In this document: positions 5,614 to 7,831 of the stretch, in pieces
Position numbering within the stretch: position 1 is the stretch's first letter
Layout of the letters: each line of letters begins with the position of its first letter
Origin: Acidimicrobiaceae bacterium
GTDB taxonomy: Bacteria > Actinomycetota > Acidimicrobiia > Acidimicrobiales > UBA8190
Length of the DNA: 7,831 nt
Reading direction: 5' to 3'
Assembly: GCA_003453695.1 (NCBI GenBank)
Contig: DMNK01000033.1
Coordinates: 1 to 7,831, forward strand
Notes under the pieces: generated by a model
The model's database searches: none
Seen by the model: only the letters and a program-made list of their open reading frames with translations
What the model was told of the DNA's origin: nothing
Position numbers and translations under genes: made by a program

Positions 5614-7188
5614 GTGGGCGCTCCAACGGATCGGTCGCCGCTGCCCCACGGGCAGCGTGGGAACGAGACTCGCCTGACCCCGTCTCGGCGGGCCTTCCTC
5701 AAAGGGGCCCTCGGCGGGGCGGGGGCAGTGCTCCTGGGTACGGCGGCTCGAACACCCGAGCTCAGGCCGGTGGTGAACGTCGGGCCCATCTCGGTGCCCT
5801 CCACCACGCCGGTCCCCGGGGCCTCGGGCATCGACCACGTGGTGGTCGTGATGATGGAGAACCGGAGCTTCGACCACTTCATGGGGTGGATGCCCAACGC
5901 CAACGGCACCGGTCTGGGACCCGACGGCGCCGTCGTCGACGACGCCCGGTTCCAGTCGTTCGTCTACCCCGACCGCAACGGCACGCTCCATCCCATCTGG
6001 CGGACCACCCAGCTCAACGGGTGTGGGCAGCAGGACCAGGACCACGGCTACACCGGCGGCCGCATCCAGCGCGGCCCGGACGCCCAGATGGACGGCTTCC
6101 TGTTGGATCCCGAGAACACCGAGTACGCCTTGAGCTACTCCCTCGCCGGCGCCCGCCAGTTCTCCACGCAGCTGGCACTCAACTACACCACCTGCGACAA
6201 CTACTTCTGCTCGATCCTCACCGCCACCTGGCCCAACCGGTTCTTCCAGCACGCCGCCCAGACCGATCGCCTCAATGACACCACGGCACCCGACAGCGAC
6301 GCGCCGGACAGCACCGGGCTCCCTGCATCACCGTCGACCATGCCCGCCATCTGGGACCGGCTCAACCAGGTGGGCGGCCCGACGGGCAAGTACTACTTCA
6401 GCGACCTGCCCTTCCTCGGCCTGTGGGGAGCCAGGTTCATCCCCATCTCCGCGCAGTACCCGCAGTTCCTGGCCGACGCCGCTGCCGGAACGCTGCCCAA
6501 CGTGGCCTTCGTCGACCCCAGGTTCGAGGACGAGGGGAGCGGGACCTCGGGCGACGACCACCCGCTGTCCGACCTGCGGGCCGGCGACGCCTTCCTGTCA
6601 GAGGTGTTCCACGCCCTGGCCGACGGCCCGCTGTGGGAGCGGACCATGTTGGTGGTCAACTACGACGAGTGGGGCGGGTTCTTCGATCATGTCCCCCCTC
6701 CGTTCGTGGCCCCCGGCAACCAGTACATCGACACGGTGGACGTGCAGCGTGCCGCCGACGGGACCATCACCGGCGTGCTCTCGGGCTTCCGGGTGCCCTG
6801 CATCATCGCCTCGCCCCGTACCAAAGGCGACCCCTCGAACCCCCGGGTGGTCCCGACCATGTTCGACCACACGTCGATCCTGGCGTTCATCGAGAGCAAC
6901 TGGGGGCTGGCACCGCTCACTCCCAGGGACGCCTCGATCCCGGCCGGACCGGGCTCCACCACGGCGCTCAGCAACTTGGGGGCTGCGCTCCGCCCGGCAT
7001 CGGACTCCCGGGTGCCCGACCTGCCCTTGCTGGCGCCCTTCGTGTCGTCCGGTTGCGACGTCCCCGGCGATCCCACCGGAGGGCCCGCCGTCGGTGGCCA
7101 GTCGCTTCCGGCGCCGCCCGTGATGCGCCCACCCGACAGTCAGTGGTCGGCGTTGCGCAACTCGGGCCTGCTGCAGGGCTGGCGCTGA
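5614..7188 (+). CDS. Tat-exported phosphoesterase, phospholipase C / acid phosphatase type (PF04185)
   Basis: Predicted exported hydrolase of phosphoesters, possibly phospholipid head groups. From GTG 5614 it is 524 aa. A twin-arginine signal, SRRAFLKGALGGAGAVLLG, starts at residue 24 (arginines 25-26) and predicts export of the folded protein; no lipobox cysteine follows. The family signature MMENRSFDHFMG begins at 80 (metal ligands E82, N83). TWPNRFF carries T205, in the position of the Thr/Ser nucleophile of PLC/AcpA enzymes. DDHPLSDLRAG (from 314), YDEWGGFFDHVPPP (from 350; D351, E352) and FDHTSILAFIE (from 417) complete the metal site. The core looks intact. PF04185 also includes acid phosphatases, so the substrate is open. 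The frame extends back to a GTG at 5542; I prefer 5614 because of its ribosome site and the more normal signal length. Confidence 0.9.
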   Translation: MGAPTDRSPLPHGQRGNETRLTPSRRAFLKGALGGAGAVLLGTAARTPELRPVVNVGPISVPSTTPVPGASGIDHVVVVMMENRSFDHFMGWMPNANGTGLGPDGAVVDDARFQSFVYPDRNGTLHPIWRTTQLNGCGQQDQDHGYTGGRIQRGPDAQMDGFLLDPENTEYALSYSLAGARQFSTQLALNYTTCDNYFCSILTATWPNRFFQHAAQTDRLNDTTAPDSDAPDSTGLPASPSTMPAIWDRLNQVGGPTGKYYFSDLPFLGLWGARFIPISAQYPQFLADAAAGTLPNVAFVDPRFEDEGSGTSGDDHPLSDLRAGDAFLSEVFHALADGPLWERTMLVVNYDEWGGFFDHVPPPFVAPGNQYIDTVDVQRAADGTITGVLSGFRVPCIIASPRTKGDPSNPRVVPTMFDHTSILAFIESNWGLAPLTPRDASIPAGPGSTTALSNLGAALRPASDSRVPDLPLLAPFVSSGCDVPGDPTGGPAVGGQSLPAPPVMRPPDSQWSALRNSGLLQGWR

Positions 7189-7216
7189 GCCACTGCTCCG
7201 CTGGACGCCCGGAACT

Positions 7217-7236
7217 CGCTCTGGTGAGCTAGAGCG
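7217..7236 (+). promoter_or_regulatory. Hairpin covering the ribosome-binding region of the lipase gene
   Basis: CGCTCTGG (7217-7224) pairs with CTAGAGCG (7229-7236) through eight pairs, one of them G-T, around a TGAG loop. It ends one base before the GTG start at 7238. The best ribosome-site-like bases (GGTGAG, 7223-7228) fall in the stem top and loop. No T-run follows, so it is not a good terminator. It may limit lipase translation. Confidence 0.4.
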
Positions 7237-7237
7237 C

Positions 7238-7831
7238 GTGCGGCGGCACGGGCTGGTGTGGGCGGGCTTGCTCCTGGCATCCCTCGCTGGGGTTCCGTTG
7301 ATCACTCCGGTGCCGCTGGCTTCGGCGTCGGCACCCCTTCCGCCAGGACAGGACCCCTTCTATTCGTATTCGGGATCTCTGAACGTCCCTCCTGGGAAGG
7401 TGCTCGCCCAACGGTCCGTGAATGTCACCTTGGGCACCGCCACGTCCACGCCCGTGCAGGCGGAGCAGCTGCTGTATCGCACCACCGATCAGCAGGGCAA
7501 CCCGATGGTGACCGTGACGACGGTCCTCATGCCCACCCCGATCCCAGTCGTTCCCCGCATCGTCGAGTACCTGAGCTTCTACGACGGCCTCGGCGTCCAG
7601 TGCGACCCGAGCTACACCCTTCGCGGTGGGGATCCAGGATCGGCCAACCAGCAGGAGGCCGACGAAGAGGAGCTGCTCGTCGCCTGGTACCTGTCCCAGG
7701 GGGACGTCGTCACCGTGCCCGACTTCGAGGGGTCCCTGCTTCTTCACTGGATGGCCGGCCGTGAGTCCGGGTACGCCACCCTCGACGCCGCCCGGGCGAC
7801 GGAGTCCTATCTACGCCTCGGTCCCCGCACC
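7238..7831 (+). CDS. Secretory lipase, LIP family (PF03583), 5' part only
   Basis: Predicted secreted alpha/beta-hydrolase acting on acylglycerols or other esters. The window holds 198 codons with no stop and cuts the gene before the catalytic Ser, Asp and His. The N-terminus MRRHGLVWAGLLLASLAG, then a stretch ending LASASA, is a typical Sec signal peptide, probably cut near residue 30-32. The mature part starts GQDPFYSYSGSL (37-48), followed by PPGKVLAQRSV, EQLLYRTTDQQGNP and VTTVLMPTP. QCDPSYTL contains C122, a position where LIP proteins usually have Cys. GDVVTVPDFEG (about 155-165) and AGRESGYATLDAARA (173-187) are strong family marks. GTG 7238 is chosen because it gives the complete signal peptide; GTG 7256 would remove its basic part. 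It lies 49 bases after the phosphoesterase stop on the same strand, so the two may be co-transcribed. Confidence 0.82.
   Translation, partial: MRRHGLVWAGLLLASLAGVPLITPVPLASASAPLPPGQDPFYSYSGSLNVPPGKVLAQRSVNVTLGTATSTPVQAEQLLYRTTDQQGNPMVTVTTVLMPTPIPVVPRIVEYLSFYDGLGVQCDPSYTLRGGDPGSANQQEADEEELLVAWYLSQGDVVTVPDFEGSLLLHWMAGRESGYATLDAARATESYLRLGPRT

Noticed and set aside
5527..6252. Minus-strand open frame opposite the phosphoesterase 5' half
   Set aside because: It is a shadow of a well-supported Tat-exported enzyme, and no family motif is seen.
7258..7764. Plus-strand open frame of 168 codons near the right edge
   Set aside because: It is R/H/G/P-rich with no motif. Another frame on the same strand, starting at 7238, gives a signal peptide and clear LIP-family lipase motifs.

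Overview
The window is very GC-rich, has densely packed plus-strand genes and uses GTG starts freely. Together with a mycobacterial FadE10-type acyl-CoA dehydrogenase, this suggests a high-GC actinobacterium. A member of the Acidimicrobiia or a relative is my guess; the sequence does not fix the taxon. Every supported gene reads left to right.

Region 1 (1-1188) is an IS30-family insertion sequence sitting inside the last codons of an ABC-transporter ATPase gene. The few bases left of the element and the 69 bases right of it join into one open frame once the element and one copy of a 3-bp duplication are removed. The restored end reads ...VPRVVRLRDGAVEAD..., the usual C-terminal strand of a LolD/MacB-type ATPase, and its stop overlaps the start of the next gene as ATGA. 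Region 2 (1185-2429) is the partner MacB/FtsX-type permease, which lost this coupling when the element landed.

Region 3 (2543-5494) is a two-gene unit: a 663-aa FadE10-like acyl-CoA dehydrogenase with a strong AGGAGG ribosome site, then, 3 bases after its stop, an aldo/keto reductase with an intact D-Y-K-H tetrad. A weak hairpin plus T-run follows.

Region 4 (5495-7831) codes for exported hydrolases. The first is a Tat-exported PF04185 phosphoesterase (phospholipase C / acid phosphatase type). The second is a secretory lipase (LIP family, PF03583) with a Sec signal peptide, cut by the window edge before its catalytic serine. A hairpin lies over the lipase ribosome-binding region.

Taken together, genes 3 to 6 would fit lipid use: extracellular phosphoester and acylglycerol hydrolysis, then intracellular acyl-CoA oxidation. 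That link is inferred from neighbourhood only. I see no CRISPR array, tRNA, rRNA or defence system, and no clearly new system. The most informative event is the insertion and the in-frame ATPase-transposase fusion it creates.
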